Assembly (NCBI RefSeq): GCF_030247195.1
Contig: NC_080672.1
Location: 86,201,113 to 86,265,112 of the forward strand
Origin: Topomyia yanbarensis
Taxonomy: Eukaryota; Arthropoda; Insecta; Diptera; Culicidae
Direction of reading: 5' to 3'
Length of the DNA: 64,000 nucleotides
Shown: in pieces, positions 44,517-56,476 of the stretch
Numbering within the stretch: the first letter of the stretch is position 1
Layout: each line of letters begins with the position of its first letter
Made by a program: the position numbers and the translations under genes
Notes under the pieces: generated by a model
The model's input: the letters and a program-made list of their open reading frames with translations, nothing else
The model's database searches: none
Told to the model about the DNA's origin: nothing

Positions 44517-45410
44517 AGGGTGCGCCAGCCAGATGTATCCTTTTTCAACAATGAACAACTCCGATATTTTTCAGCCGATTTTTACAAGTGAACAATTTTT
44601 TATGATATTTTATGCCATTTATTATAAACCAGATTTAGAATTTAACGTCCTTTAAATAACCACCCCCATTTGATACACAAGATGCAGTTCTATTGCAGGC
44701 ATTTTGCCTGACATTGGACAGCATTTCGAGCTTAATCGCAGCAATTTCAGCTCCTCCATTAGCTTTGAGTTCGTCAAGTTTCTTAGGTTTGAATAAACTT
44801 CACTTTTCAAGTAACCCCACAGAAAAAAGTCTGTTACCGTAAAATCCGGAGAACAAGGAGGCCATTCCAAATCACCATATTTGCAAGAACATGATTGTAG
44901 CGGCTGCGGTGTGGCAAGGTGCCCCGTCTTGTTGAAAACAGAAGTTTTTGAGATCTTTTTTTACATTTGTGAACAGACAAAGTGGGCCAAAATCCCACGA
45001 TAGCGAGCACCGTCGATGGTCTCTCCCTCTCGTGTGGGTTCTGTGTCCCCCAAATTCGACAATTTGATTATTTACTCCGCCGCAAAGGGTGAAGTGAGCT
45101 TCGTCCGTGATTAAAATTTAATCCCAAAAATCAGGCTCTGCATCAATCATTCTTGCCACAACATTTCCATATTCCAAGCGACGTGGCATATCCGTTGGCT
45201 AAAATGGCCCTAAATGACGTTTCAGCATTGTGTTTATCTGTCAAAATCGGCTGAAAAATGGCGGAGTTGTTCAATGTTGAAATAAGATTCATCCAGATGG
45301 TGTACATAGTGAACAATGCAAAGATCGGACGCATCAATGGGTGAACAATCCAAAGATAAGTAAATTCCATCTCGTTCCCACCCATAAGGAAGGAAGGCCA
45401 AGGCAAGGAG
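44517..45410 (-). pseudogene. DDE transposase relic (Tc1/mariner-IS630 type)
   Basis: Read on the minus strand in broken frames: HNAETSFRAILANGYATSLG, SRTKLTSPFAAE (from a DEAHFTLCGG-like motif), DTEPTREGETIDGARYRGIL, VFNKTGHLATP (from an FQQDGAPAH-like motif) and EWPPCSPDFTVTDFFLWGYL, a signature of arthropod DDE_3 transposases. Several stops are present. The sequence near 44517, AGGGTGCGCCAGCCAG, may be a terminal repeat. The element is long dead. Confidence 0.65.
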
Positions 45411-45478
45411 ACAGAAAAGCCACTCAGACACCATAAACAATTAAATCCACCAAGTCCGATTCCGCATCAAAGCGTATA

Positions 45479-45630
45479 GGGGCCCTTACACGCGCAATAA
45501 AAGTGCCATTACTAAGTATTGTCATTACTAGAATTGTATGGGAATTCCGTCATTACTCACCTTACACGATCATTAAAAGGGACATTACTGCTCAGTAATG
45601 ACATTACTAGCGCCTCGTGTAAGGGGCCCT
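45479..45630. mobile_element. MITE with GGGCCCTTACACG termini
   Basis: The left end GGGGCCCTTACACG and the right end CGTGTAAGGGGCCC are inverted with a single-base length difference. Inside, CATTACT and AGTAATG words pair further. It is about 150 bp and non-coding. A decayed relative lies at 53555-53625 (ACGATCATTAAAA, CGCTTCGTGTTAGGG). Confidence 0.7.
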
Positions 45631-45834
45631 TATATCTCAGTCAACTGTCTATACATTCCGCTGTTGATCTAGATGGGACGCTTAATCGCAGCCAGATAGC
45701 CGAGCGCCATGCGATTTCAACAGAACTACCTAATAGGGTTACGCTATTTTAGCGTACATTGAAAAAACGAGAATAAAAACAACTGCATTCGAGACGTCAG
45801 TCTCTTATTGCAGTACGTGATATAAAGTGATTTA

Positions 45835-45930
45835 GGGCCAATTTCTTCACCCTCGCTTAACTTTTAAACCAGGTTTACCAGTACGTTTAAATCTGGCTTA
45901 AGCGCTAAGCGAGGGTGTAGAAATCGGCTC
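45835..45930 (+). mobile_element. 96 bp PIF/Harbinger-like MITE, unit 1
   Basis: It runs from GGGCCAATTTCTTC to GAAATCGGCTC, is self-complementary (CACCCTCGCTTA with TAAGCGAGGGTG), and is flanked by TTA at 45832-45834 and 45931-45933. The GGGCC terminus and TTA target fit PIF/Harbinger. Confidence 0.7.
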
Positions 45931-45933
45931 TTA

Positions 45934-46029
45934 GGGCCGATTTCTTCCCCCTCGCTTATCACTTAAGCCAGGTTTAAACGTACTGGTGAACCTGGTTTAA
46001 AAGCTAAGCGAGGGTGAATAAATCGGCCC
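45934..46029 (-). mobile_element. 96 bp PIF/Harbinger-like MITE, unit 2 (inverted)
   Basis: It starts GGGCCGATTTC and ends AAATCGGCCC, and its reverse complement aligns along its whole length with unit 1. It shares the TTA at 45931-45933 with unit 1 and has a further TTA at 46030-46032. Both units are exactly 96 bp. Confidence 0.7.
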
Positions 46030-46119
46030 TTAGAAGTGTTTTACTTAAAGAATATAAAAAAGAGTTCCTTTTTCTTAGCCCGCTTCAAGTATAAAGTTTA
46101 TCGGAGTGTTTCTAAATTG

Positions 46120-47350
46120 TCGGTTCCTGCATCTTGAGTTCCTGCCTGCCTCTACTGGACCACCTCCCGGTCGGACGGGTTATTACAGCGATCAACTTAC
46201 TTCGTTATTGTCAACCCTACTGAAGTTCAGGGTACATCGAGCCAGTATATGTGGCGATATCCGTGAGATGTTCCAGCAGATATTGAGAAGAAATTAGGAT
46301 CAGCGTTGTCAGCGCTTTTATAACGTGTAAAAGGCGACCATGAGCCAGCTGTAGGCATCATGCTGGTTATGACATTCAGAGCTTGCTGTTCTCCTAGCAG
46401 TGCGCAATTTATTAAAAACGGAAATGTCCGGAGATACTCTAGTTTATACCCAGAAGCCGTTGATGCCATCGTTTACAGGCTTTATGTCGATGGCATGTTG
46501 ACCAGTGTCGATTCGATCTGATAGGAAAGTTTCTTATGTACTCCAAATCCTTCTTCAAGAGATCTGGCGGTCGAGCGTATGATCAGAAGATGAAATCTAC
46601 GATAACTAAATGGAAACAGTGGCTTGATGTTCTTCCGACGGTTGAAAACGCGAGAATTCTAAGATGTTATCGTGTTGTTATTAAAATTAATAAAACAGTT
46701 CAACTACATACCTTTCTGGACCCCAGCGAAAGCGGTTATGCAGCAGTAATCTATGCTCCTTAGTGGATCAAAAAACCAGAGTGGCGCCCGTGAAATTCAT
46801 CTCTGTCTCACGCCTGGAGCTACAAACAGCCGTCCTCGGGGCGAGACTAGCCGAAACAGTAAAAAATGCACTCTCTTACTCTATATCTGAATGCTTCTTT
46901 TGGTCTGATTCCTGCGATGTCTTATGCTGGATCCACGCTGATCATCGTCGTTATTCACAATTTGTGGCTTTCCGGATAAGTGAAACCCTTGAGTCGGCGG
47001 ATGTGCACCCGTGACGATGGATCGCAGGCAAGGAATATGTAGACTACGAAGGTTCAAAATTGGTTTGACACAGGTAGCACCAGCACATGGTTTAACGCGC
47101 CAGGGTTCATAAAACTACCGTTGGAGAAGAGTGGCTGTTCTCACCATTTACTTCTATGACTACTAACGAAGAAATTCTACCGCATCTCCTAGTTCATGGC
47201 ATCATACAGCCCCCCATATTACCTGTCAATCGATTGTCGTCATGGAAACGTGTTGTCCGTGGTGTCCATCTTACCCACAGAGTCCGTCTTTGGTCACCTT
47301 CCCCTATAAACGTTGCGTTGAGCAAAAATCTAACTGGAGTAGGCTCAAAA
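46120..47350 (+). pseudogene. Pao/BEL LTR-retrotransposon pol relic
   Basis: Fragments of reverse transcriptase and RNase H are in shifting frames. RT: LLKFRVHRASICGDIREMFQ at about 46220, then PEAVDAIVYRLYVDGMLTSV near 46450, corresponding to the YVDD box with D changed to G. RNase H: about 46763-47014, VAPVKFISVSRLELQTAVLG and FFWSDSCDVLCWIHAD. A later piece at 47156-47350 (ILPHLLVHGI, SSWKRVVRGV) matches the region towards integrase. Many stops occur and no LTRs are seen nearby. It is inactive. Confidence 0.7.
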
Positions 47351-47359
47351 GGGTATCCC

Positions 47360-50300
47360 TAGTTTTTCGCTGAAGTTTGGTTTCTTCTAAGACAAGACAT
47401 GACAATAGAGGGGGTCGTTTTTGTTCCAATTTTACGTCAGAATGTTCCAGCTCCTGATTGGTTGATTCTGACTTTTTGCACCGTACGCAATGTTACTGCA
47501 GGGATAGCGAAATGATGTTTGGCAGTGTTGCTATATTTATAGGAAAATAATGTAATTACTTTTGACAAATAATATTAATATCGTTAAAAGAGTAAAAATG
47601 AATAAATGAAGCAGAAATTTTGCGACAAAGTAGAACAAGTATCTACCAAACGTTTGCCGTATACGAGGTTAATTAATTTAAACAAAAATAAGACAGCAAC
47701 TAAACCGTAAACTAAAAATTTGTCAAAAATGGTATCATGAAACCTTACTAAACACCCATGACATGGAAAAACGGTGCCCTTTAATAATATAATGGATTCA
47801 AGATACAAAATATTGCAGGCATAAAATAAATTAACAAGAATCCATTTTCATTTTTATAAAATAGCAACACTGTTCGGAAGATTTCGGCAGGGTGGAAATC
47901 TGCGAAAAGAAGAATGTCGAATGAAAAATAAGAAGCCGATTGTCACGTCTTGTCTTAGGGTTTCTTTTCTTCCCATTGATTCGTGATCTAACGCTAGATG
48001 TCGACCGCCAGAGAGCATGGAAGTGCAATGATGATGTTTTTATTTTCGTCTGTCAAAACACATTGGAAAGTAAATTCTGAATTTTTTAAATTTAATCAAT
48101 ATTATAATTAAATGTTATTTCTTCTAATGAAAAGTAATATTGATGAAGAAAATATGTTTCCTACCTCTGAAAAATATCCAGATGGTAAATTTCTTGTTAC
48201 TTCACTCACATTTGTTCTTCCGGTTTCAATTTATACTAAAATGAAATTCAGAGATGGAAATTTCGATAGAAAACACGATGGTGGGCAAAAATCACTGGAT
48301 TAAAGAGTGCAGTTGTTGGCAGTCGAGGTTTTCCATTGATAAATCCAATTTCTAGATAAACATTTTCCATATCTAAAACAACCAACCTAACCTCAACAAT
48401 ACAAAAATAATTCCGGATCTCAATAATTCGTAATAAAATATTGAGTTCAACTGAATGTTTTGGTGTCAAACGAAAGAACGAGTGTTTTCTTATCACCTGT
48501 AATCAAGCTTTTTGTGAAACTATGTGATATTTATTTTAAAACAATTAAAATAGAACAACCATCCTATACCATCAATGCAAGAAAATGTTTTCATCATTTG
48601 AATAGTACCAAAAATGAAATCCAGTTGGCGCATCGAGCGAAAAAGTTTCACGTTTGAGAGCCAATATCTTGCGCTGAATCAACTCTGTTGCATGCAAGTT
48701 TCGTATTCAAAGTTCAAGTTTGACACATAGATGGCAGGGATTACACTCTTTTCAAAACAGGTGGGGCATGCTTAGCACCGGATATTCACGAGTAGGGTTT
48801 ATTTGAATCCACCTTCAAAGGCAAAATCTGGATGTTAAGCAAAACGTAGCAAGTTTTCTGCAGCAAAAATAAAGTAAGCTCCACTGTTCCAAAAATTAGT
48901 GAAATCGAGAATATAAATTTTATTTGTCAAAAATCTAGTCAATGTTTCCGGAAAAATCCAAGAAAATCGCGATTTTGAGCCCTTAGGAGAATAATTTCAT
49001 TGGAGTGCACCTTCCAATGAAAGAATTCTCCCAAGGGCTTAAAATTCAAAAATATCAGCAAAGGGAAATTTTTGTAGAAATCTTTGACATTATTTACGAT
49101 ACTAACGAGAAAATAAAAGTTAATGCCAAGGATGTGGAATTAAGATCACTCAGTAAAGTAACTAGTACCCAATTGACGGGAAAAGTCCATGCTTAGTCAT
49201 ATAGGTTTATTTACAAGAGTTATAAGTCTTGATTTGTTCAAATCCATTAATAACCTTTTTGTTACCAATTCAAAAGAATCTATAAAGTGAATTGTAGATA
49301 AAACGTGAAAGATCGAACAAACAAGTGCGTGGCATTCGTCTGTGCGCTCGTATTCCTGTTTGGCTTTTCCACACGTTCTGCTTAAACTTTTTTAGTTGGT
49401 TTTCTGAAATTCTGATATATTCTTAGGTTTATGTATTGATGTAAGAAATAATAAAAAATCAACCCAAACTCGTCTCCTAAAATCATTTATATAATAATTT
49501 CGGATTTTTGCTCAAATAGAAAAACAACCCAGTTCCGTTTTACAAACAAATGAGATTTTATTTTTGTATGTTTTTTTCGTGATTCATTATGTTAAGAAGA
49601 GCTCTGCGTTATTTTTTGGTTGGAAATTCGAGTAAAACTGTGCTGTTTTGGACGCTGGTATATTTGACAGATGTTAGCTATTATAGCCTAAGGTACTATT
49701 TACAAGAAACCCAATAAATGGGATGATCCATGTGAAAAAAAATTGCGCCATACTTCTCGTTTTAGCATTAACCAAGAAATTCTGCGCTACTGATGTACTG
49801 TTCGAATACCTCGCATCAATCATATATACAAGCAAGTTTATTTCTTTACTTGACAAATTTACGCTTCTGTGATCTCGGATCTCCAACTGAGTTGTATAAA
49901 TTCGAATGATGCGAACGAGATTGGTTTCTGTTGGGAGAGCTCCTGTCGTTCAGATCTAGGTATGTATATCAACTAAGGGGGCAATAAATAATTTAACAAC
50001 TGGCAATAGTAACTACAGGTGGATCGTACATCGATGTCTTACAAAATACGGCAAGAAGGTTGAAACTTGTGTGAAAGGTTCCTGACGGTGCTTTGTTTGA
50101 CCATCGTTCAGAACTTTTGGTCGGTCAATCTTTGGGAGTCACTGTCTAAAGTTATAGCCTCAGGAGTGTATGTTCTTTGCAAGATTCAGCATGTGTTTTG
50201 GTACCTAGTGCGTAATACTAAAGTAATCTACGTAACTACTTCTATGTTGATGAAAGGAAATTATGGGTGCGTGTTGGTTTATATTTCTCTTTAGACAACT

Positions 50301-50996
50301 ACTGACTAACTGACTGAGTGTGAAGTTGGCTATTGTAGTCTGTGAATCAAAACGGATACGACAGAAAGTAGCACGTGCTCTTCGCATAGGGGAACAAACC
50401 GGATTCTGCGCAGAGCGCTCGGTAACACGTGCTGCCTATTCCGACCGGCTAGGGATGTCCAAAAACAGATAGTCGAACAACATTCTACTGAAATTAAAAG
50501 CTTACTGACTGCTAACGGTGCTCTTGGAGTAATGTGACTAACATTCTAAAGAACTAGTTTTCTTTGTGGTATTCCAACCCTACAACTACCTATTTGAATT
50601 GAATTTCTTACGTTGCAACTAGTTTGATCAATCGATTGACGTTTGATTCTATTAATATTTATAAAATGTATTGCACTGTTTCGAAAATCTACAACTATGC
50701 TGTTTTGGGAACGCCCAAACATAAACAGGTCATGTTTTAGCTATTTGTAATACGAAATAAAAATTAAAAAACAAATGTACTAAATTACTACTGCTAGTTT
50801 AATCTTAGAACTGCAAAAATTACAACTATTAGGATGCTCGGTTGATTAGCCTGGCTTACGGGTGCAGAATAGTATTTGCCACAAAGCAAAAAATGCGGTT
50901 CGTTTACGTCGATTTTTAACTCTGCGGTTTGTGTATGTATGTGTGTTGATTTGACTAGCATAGATACTTTTTCTTAGGTTTCAATGGTTTAGTCCG
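47360..50996. other. Region downstream of nervy, no gene recognised
   Basis: AT-rich with short open frames lacking known domains. The part nearest 50996 should include the nervy 3' UTR on the minus strand; I cannot place its end. Pieces between 47360 and 49900 show no terminal repeats that I could pair. Confidence 0.4.
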
Positions 50997-52086
50997 TCAT
51001 TTTGCGGCGGTCGTCGTTCCGTTCGCTGTACTATTGCTGCTTTGCGACTGCTGTGGTGTGGTGGAACGGGAGGAAAGTGCAGCCCTGGCACTGGCCGCAT
51101 GCTTCTGGAAGGCGTTTTCCGCTCGAGATGTTCCACAGACCTGTCACATTCAAAAGGAAACGGTCACTGTGTTACGGAATAATCATCCGACGATGGCGGA
51201 GAGGAAGCTTACCTGATGATGCTGGTCCCAATCCTTGTGCTGACAGAAGGACCCACAATACCTGGCCAGATTGCATCCGGAGCATGTTTCGTTCGCCTTC
51301 CGACCGCAGTTCCAGCAAGCCTACAACAATAGCAGTAGCAGAAGTTAGTCTCATCATCTGCGTGATGTAAATGGCGCCATTACAAGAGTACTAACGTTCT
51401 GACTTCCTCCGGTCGATCCGTCCGGATCCGGATCCGATCCTCCTCGGTGAATATCGGTAAACATTTTCTCCATTTTTAACCTTTCCTGGGCGAACATTTC
51501 AATCGTTCTAGCCTCTGCTGCTGCCACCGCCCGTTGAATCTCAATCACGGCTTGTCGTTTGACCTTTGGGGGAAAGGTTGAAAGTGAGACTTTATTGCAA
51601 CTATTCGAAAACAAAAACGTGACTAACCTGATTAACAGACTCTTCCGCACTACGCCGAAACTCGGCAATCTTGTCCTCGGTTTGGCGTTTCATGTCCGCT
51701 ATCGAAGTGTCCTGGTGATCGCGGGCGTGCGATTCGATACCCCGCTGCTGAAGAATCGAAATTGCTCGTTTAGTCTTCTCGACCATTGCCGAAATGCAGG
51801 TCAGCATGGTGTGTATGTTTTTCCACTCCTCTTCTCCACCAGCAGATCCACCTCCTCCACCCCCAATAGCACTGCCGGGGACTACGCAACCTCCTCCAAT
51901 ACTGCCAATGCTACCGGCTGACATGCCGGCACCGGCGTTACCACCGCTGACACCACTACCACCACCCGCACCAGAACTACTACCACCACCACCACCACCG
52001 CTGCCACCACCAGGAGGGATCCTAGGTGGTCGGTGAGCTTCACTGGAGGGTGCCCGCAGCTCTCGTTCGTCCCGGTGAATGGAATG
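50997..52086 (-). CDS. nvy: Nervy / CBFA2T (ETO/MTG) co-repressor, last four exons
   Basis: This nuclear adaptor recruits histone deacetylase complexes to transcription factors. The exons on the minus strand are 52086-51628, 51563-51396, 51320-51213 and 51140-50997; introns are 64, 75 and 72 bp, all phase 0 with GT-AG. Together they give 292 residues. In order they encode a Gly/Ser-rich linker, NHR2 ([20 protein letters not shown], the tetramerisation helix), NHR3 ([12 protein letters not shown] then [19 protein letters not shown]), and the NHR4 MYND finger ([25 protein letters not shown] and VC across the last junction). An Ala/Ser/Thr-rich tail follows, ending in TGA. The NHR1/TAFH exons and the start are missing; they must lie at higher coordinates or outside the window. 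The Gly-rich linker is longer than in vertebrate homologues. Confidence 0.93.
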
Positions 52087-53554
52087 CTGCAAATGATTGA
52101 ATTGAAAACGATTGTCATCATTTGTGACTGAATATAGAGTCTAACTATGAAAACTATTTAACGATTTTAGTAAATGTGTGGCAGCTCTTGTGAAATTATT
52201 CCATGGAGAAGCTGTGATTTTCACAATGGTAAATTGTAAAATATAAAATAAAGAAATATTCTGTATAATACGCGATTTTGTGAATATATTGCAGTTCATT
52301 GAATTAAAAACTACTAACATTGTTCCAGAAACTTGTCTTACGCATAAATACGAACATTTTACTATCATAAAATGCGATATTCATTGCGTAATTTTCAAGT
52401 TACAATTAAAAATAAAGAAATGTTCTGTAAAATATGTGATTTTGTGAAGATAATGTAGTTCATTAAATTAAAAAGTTTGCAGAACGTTCTAGAAATATGT
52501 CTACTTCATAATTGTGAAAATTTCAAATTACAATGGAAAATAAAAAAAAGTTCTGTAAAATACTGTTTTTGAATTAAAAATTGAGAACAATGTTCCAGAA
52601 ACAGCTGTTTTTTCGCAATTAAAAAAGGACCACCTATTAAATATTTGAGTATAATGCCATCTCTTTTTTGCGTGAACTAGTTTTGTAAAAACACAAAAAA
52701 AAATTCAATGCGAAATTTATTTATCATTGATTGAATCGTGACCTTTTTTAACAAAAATTATCGAAGAATAGTTGGGTAGTGTGATCTTGACTTTTCGCGA
52801 CGCTGGTGCACTGATGTGACGATGCAGAGGATAAGATTTCTGGTCTCAAATTATTCGTCGTGTAATCTAGCCCCACTCAGGAAATTATTTTCAGTGTCAG
52901 TTGCATCAGCCCGGTATCACAGATAAATAAGACGTAACACGAAATGAATTTTTATCACTTATAGGTCGATTTAAATTACAAAAAATGCGCCATATCAGCG
53001 AGCGTGGCGTTTGGGAAGAGATTTTGACACAGAGCTAAATGCGTTACTTAGTTTCCGCACCCACCCGAAAGCGTTACCGTCTTTTTAATCTCATGTAAAC
53101 AAAAACAAACAAAATGGGCCGGAAATGTGAAATTTGTTCTTGTCGAGGTGCCTAGTGGGAGTTGTTCACAACCATTTCTTAAGTTACAACACGATGCCGA
53201 TCGGAGAGTAAGCACATAATAGGATGTTAGTAATTTAATTGTATGCAATGGATTCGAATTTGTTGGTCCCCGGAACCGCTGGAGAAATTGGCGGGGTGTA
53301 GGTGCTACGAAAACTATAGATACACTCAGACCATTTTCAATCAGACTTGTTTAGTGATCAGATTCAACCCAACAGGAGCTGAAACATCAAGTCGTGGAAT
53401 TAAGATAGAAGCAAATCTTACGTTGAAAGAAAATGTAGTGCCACGGAATCGTATGCCTTATCATCGCGGCGATTTTGTACTTACAAGAAGTAAAAGTAAA
53501 GGTAAACCTGGAAAAAGAAGTAATGCGTCTACCTTGAAAGGTGTCCTTATACGA
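52087..53554 (-). other. Probable nervy intron, with three diverged repeat units
   Basis: It lies upstream of the nervy acceptor at 52087. From 52243 to about 52600 a unit carrying AATAAAGAAAT(A/G)TTCTGTAAAATA and GTTC(C/T)AGAAA recurs three times, about 165 then 127 bp apart. At 53243-53590 an open frame of about 117 codons exists on the plus strand but matches nothing I know and overlaps a repeat relic. Confidence 0.45.
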
Positions 53555-53625
53555 TCATTAAAAATGACATTTCTGCGCAGTAATACCATTAATTGAATTA
53601 TAGCCGCTTCGTGTTAGGGTGCCTG
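53555..53625. repeat. Decayed relative of the 45479 MITE
   Basis: GTCCTTATACGATCATTAAAA and CGCAGTAAT, followed by CGCTTCGTGTTAGGG, parallel the right half of the 45479-45630 element. The termini are degraded. Confidence 0.5.
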
Positions 53626-54510
53626 ATATCTGCGGGATTCTAAAAGAGCGACGGTAAAGAAGACTGAATAGAAACAAAAAACAATTAAACGAGCACAAGA
53701 ATTAATTTCCTCAAACAAAACAAAAACTATTTTATCGTTGCTTAGTTTCCCAAATATAGGACAACAAATAATTAATTGTGGGTCATAGAAATACAGTCGA
53801 TACTCTGCATTCTTGAAATTTGTCCATAACAATCATTATTTCATGCGAAATCGTAGTATGCAACATCGAAAAATTTTCTATTTCGTTCTTAAAATTTTAC
53901 AAGTGTAAAATTAGTTCCACCTTTCATTTATTATCTTGCATTTTGCAAGCAGGGTGGTACTATTAGAGCTTCAGTTGAAAAAATTATTCGATATGGTTGC
54001 GAGAATTACATTTTGTGCAATGTGTTCAACAGATGTCGCTAGTACATCGTCGGCGATGATTTTTTTAGAATGTTCAATCTGTAACATCTGTTTGTATGTG
54101 CTGCGAAGCCTGTTACAATAGAAACCGAAAAATTGAGAAAGGAATTATACTGAAAAGATTTTTTTTTAGTTCCATAGGCGTCAATACTTGTCATGCCGAC
54201 ACACGCCGGCGTGACGCTGCCAGCCAAATATGTTGCTTACTCCGCCGCCAATTAAAAATGCATCAGCGCACACCTCTAGTATCAACCAAATAAAGCGCTA
54301 GGTGCCATACAGCAACGAGGGCTGGATGTTGTTGGCTCGAATCAAAACTTGTCGAAAGTAAACTAAGTTCATTCCATAGCGTCAAACTGGCGCCCAGGTG
54401 GCGAAATCGATAGATTTCAACGGGGTGCTGGAGCGTTGCCAGAAATGTTTTATTTCCCAGATTAAATATAGGGAAACTTTCCAGTTAAACTCAGCTGGAA
54501 TGCTGGCTGC

Positions 54511-54594
54511 TTCTAATTCGTATTCCGACTCCAGTGACACAACCGATTCTAGTTAGAATCGGTTGTGTCACTGAAACCGGAATGCGAATTAGAA
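54511..54594. repeat. Hairpin with about 41 bp arms
   Basis: TTCTAATTCGTATTCCGACT through CAGTGACACAACCGATTCTA is mirrored by TAGAATCGGTTGTGTCACTG through CGGAATGCGAATTAGAA, with a loop of very few bases. The inner 20 bp pair perfectly and the outer part has a few mismatches. Confidence 0.75.
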
Positions 54595-55828
54595 CCAGTC
54601 GGAATTCCGGTTGAACTTTACTGGATTCCGGTAACTATCCGATACCCTTCCGGAACCTCTGTTTAAGGTGTATCGGTGCGATGCGGCTTAGCCGCATAAC
54701 CAAGACGAGGAGGCCTCCGACCTGCCGTCGGAAGCAAGCGAACCTGTGATCCACTCGTTTGCCCGGCTTACTCAAACATAGGGGCTATCTCTAGTTTAAG
54801 CGCAAAAGCGATGTGGCGTAGCTACATTGGGTGATGGACAGAGTTAAAAATAATCGAAGTTCTTTGTTGACGGTTGAAAATGAACCTGATGCTATTCGCG
54901 GTGAATAGAAAAAATTTTCATTCAAATATCCATGTTATTCATTCAGTTGAATATCGTACAATATATTCATTTCGCTATTTATCTAGGAAAATGTTTTCAA
55001 ATGCCGGCAAAGCATATGAAACAACAATCATCATCGCTTAAATTGTACCAGGGCTTACTTTGGTGCATTTGATTCGTTGCTGCACGGGCGCTTCGTGTAA
55101 TAATCGGAGACGAATGAAAATCTGCATGGATGAATGGGCGGTTTGCTCGTTTGACGTTTTCAGCTGCGTCACTGAATATTGAAAATGAATGCGGCTGAAT
55201 ATGATCAATTTTCATTCAATGAATTTGAATATTTTTAACTCTGGTGATGGAATTAAAATTAACTTGGCAATGCTAGTAAAATGTAAACACAAATGAACAC
55301 TCCGGATGAACCTACCGTCAATTGACATTTCGACGCGTTTTGATTCGAGCCTATAATATGGGCCCCTGAGAAACAACTGCTTTCGAGGCTGGTTTACGTA
55401 ATTGCAAATACATTGTTTCTCATTTCAAGCATCGATTTAGGTTGTATCTGTACAAACAAAGAGTACCTAACGCTGAAAATGATAAACTTTATACATTTTA
55501 AACAAAAAATTGGCTTATGAAAAACTGCACAAAAATGATGCGTTTTTATTCACATTTCTCTGCTTTTTCTCAATCCGTCAAATGACAGCGGCTCTTCCCT
55601 ATGGTGTATATTTGAGCGCTGAATTGAATGGCGTAATAAAATTTTGTGCACTGTGTACTAGGACTCGCTGTCAAGATGTGAGCTTGAATAGTGAAGAAAA
55701 GTAAAATAAATCTCGAAACTTTTGTGGCCACGATCATTAGGAACTGTCAAATTTCGAGGTTAAGTATCATTGAAGAATTTTGCAACGTAAAACAGCACAT
55801 CTTCTGATATAATAATTTTAATGGCACT

Positions 55829-55877
55829 AAGAGGCGAATGAACTTAAAATTAAAACCTTAATCGAAATAAAAAAAAA
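55829..55877 (+). mobile_element. Short R1-family 3' tail insertion
   Basis: AAGAGGCGAATGAACTTAAA and AATCGAAATAAAAAAAAAC match the extreme 3' end of the R1-clade element at about 22178-22228 (AAGAGACGAATGACCTTAAG, CTCGAAATAAAAAAG). The hAT copy at 34352-36266 lacks this segment at the homologous site. It is therefore a drastically 5'-truncated LINE insertion. Confidence 0.6.
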
Positions 55878-56476
55878 CTGTTTTGGGTGGTTAATCCTTC
55901 TAAGAGTAATTATAGAGAATTTAGCACCTTATGTCTTCAACAAAGTTTTCGAAATGCTATTTCAAACAACTTTGTTGAAGACATGAATACTTTACATATT
56001 CAGAGTATCAAAATATAGTAGACTAAATGTAAAAGAAAACCTTTTAAACAAATTATTCTGATATTACTGAATTTGATAAATCTTTTCTGCGGTTTATAAA
56101 CAATTCATATTGCATTCCAGGTATTTACAAAAAAAAAGTTATATTGAAAATAACTGGTTTTAAATTTTTTCCTAAATATTGTTTTATATCTCGATATGCT
56201 GTATTCATGTAGCCTTCATATTTTCGACAAAATTGTTTGAAATGATATTATCAACAACTTTACTGAAGGCACCAAGTCACTTACCATTTTTGAAGAGGTA
56301 ATTTTCCACAATTATTTCTAGGATAATTAATCACTAGAATTTGTATATTAAAAGATGCGCTGTTTTTTTGTTGGAAAACTTCTTCGAAGTTGTTAAACCT
56401 TCAAAGTTAATGATTCCGAAATTATGTGATATTGACTGTTGAGGAAGTGTTTGAAAATTTGTCCCACTTAGAAGTA

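Noticed and set aside
51794..52036. Proline-rich protein on the plus strand
   Set aside because: It is the antisense reading of the Gly-rich linker of nervy.
53243..53596. 117-codon open frame on the plus strand
   Set aside because: No domain, no splice context, and its end overlaps a decayed MITE.
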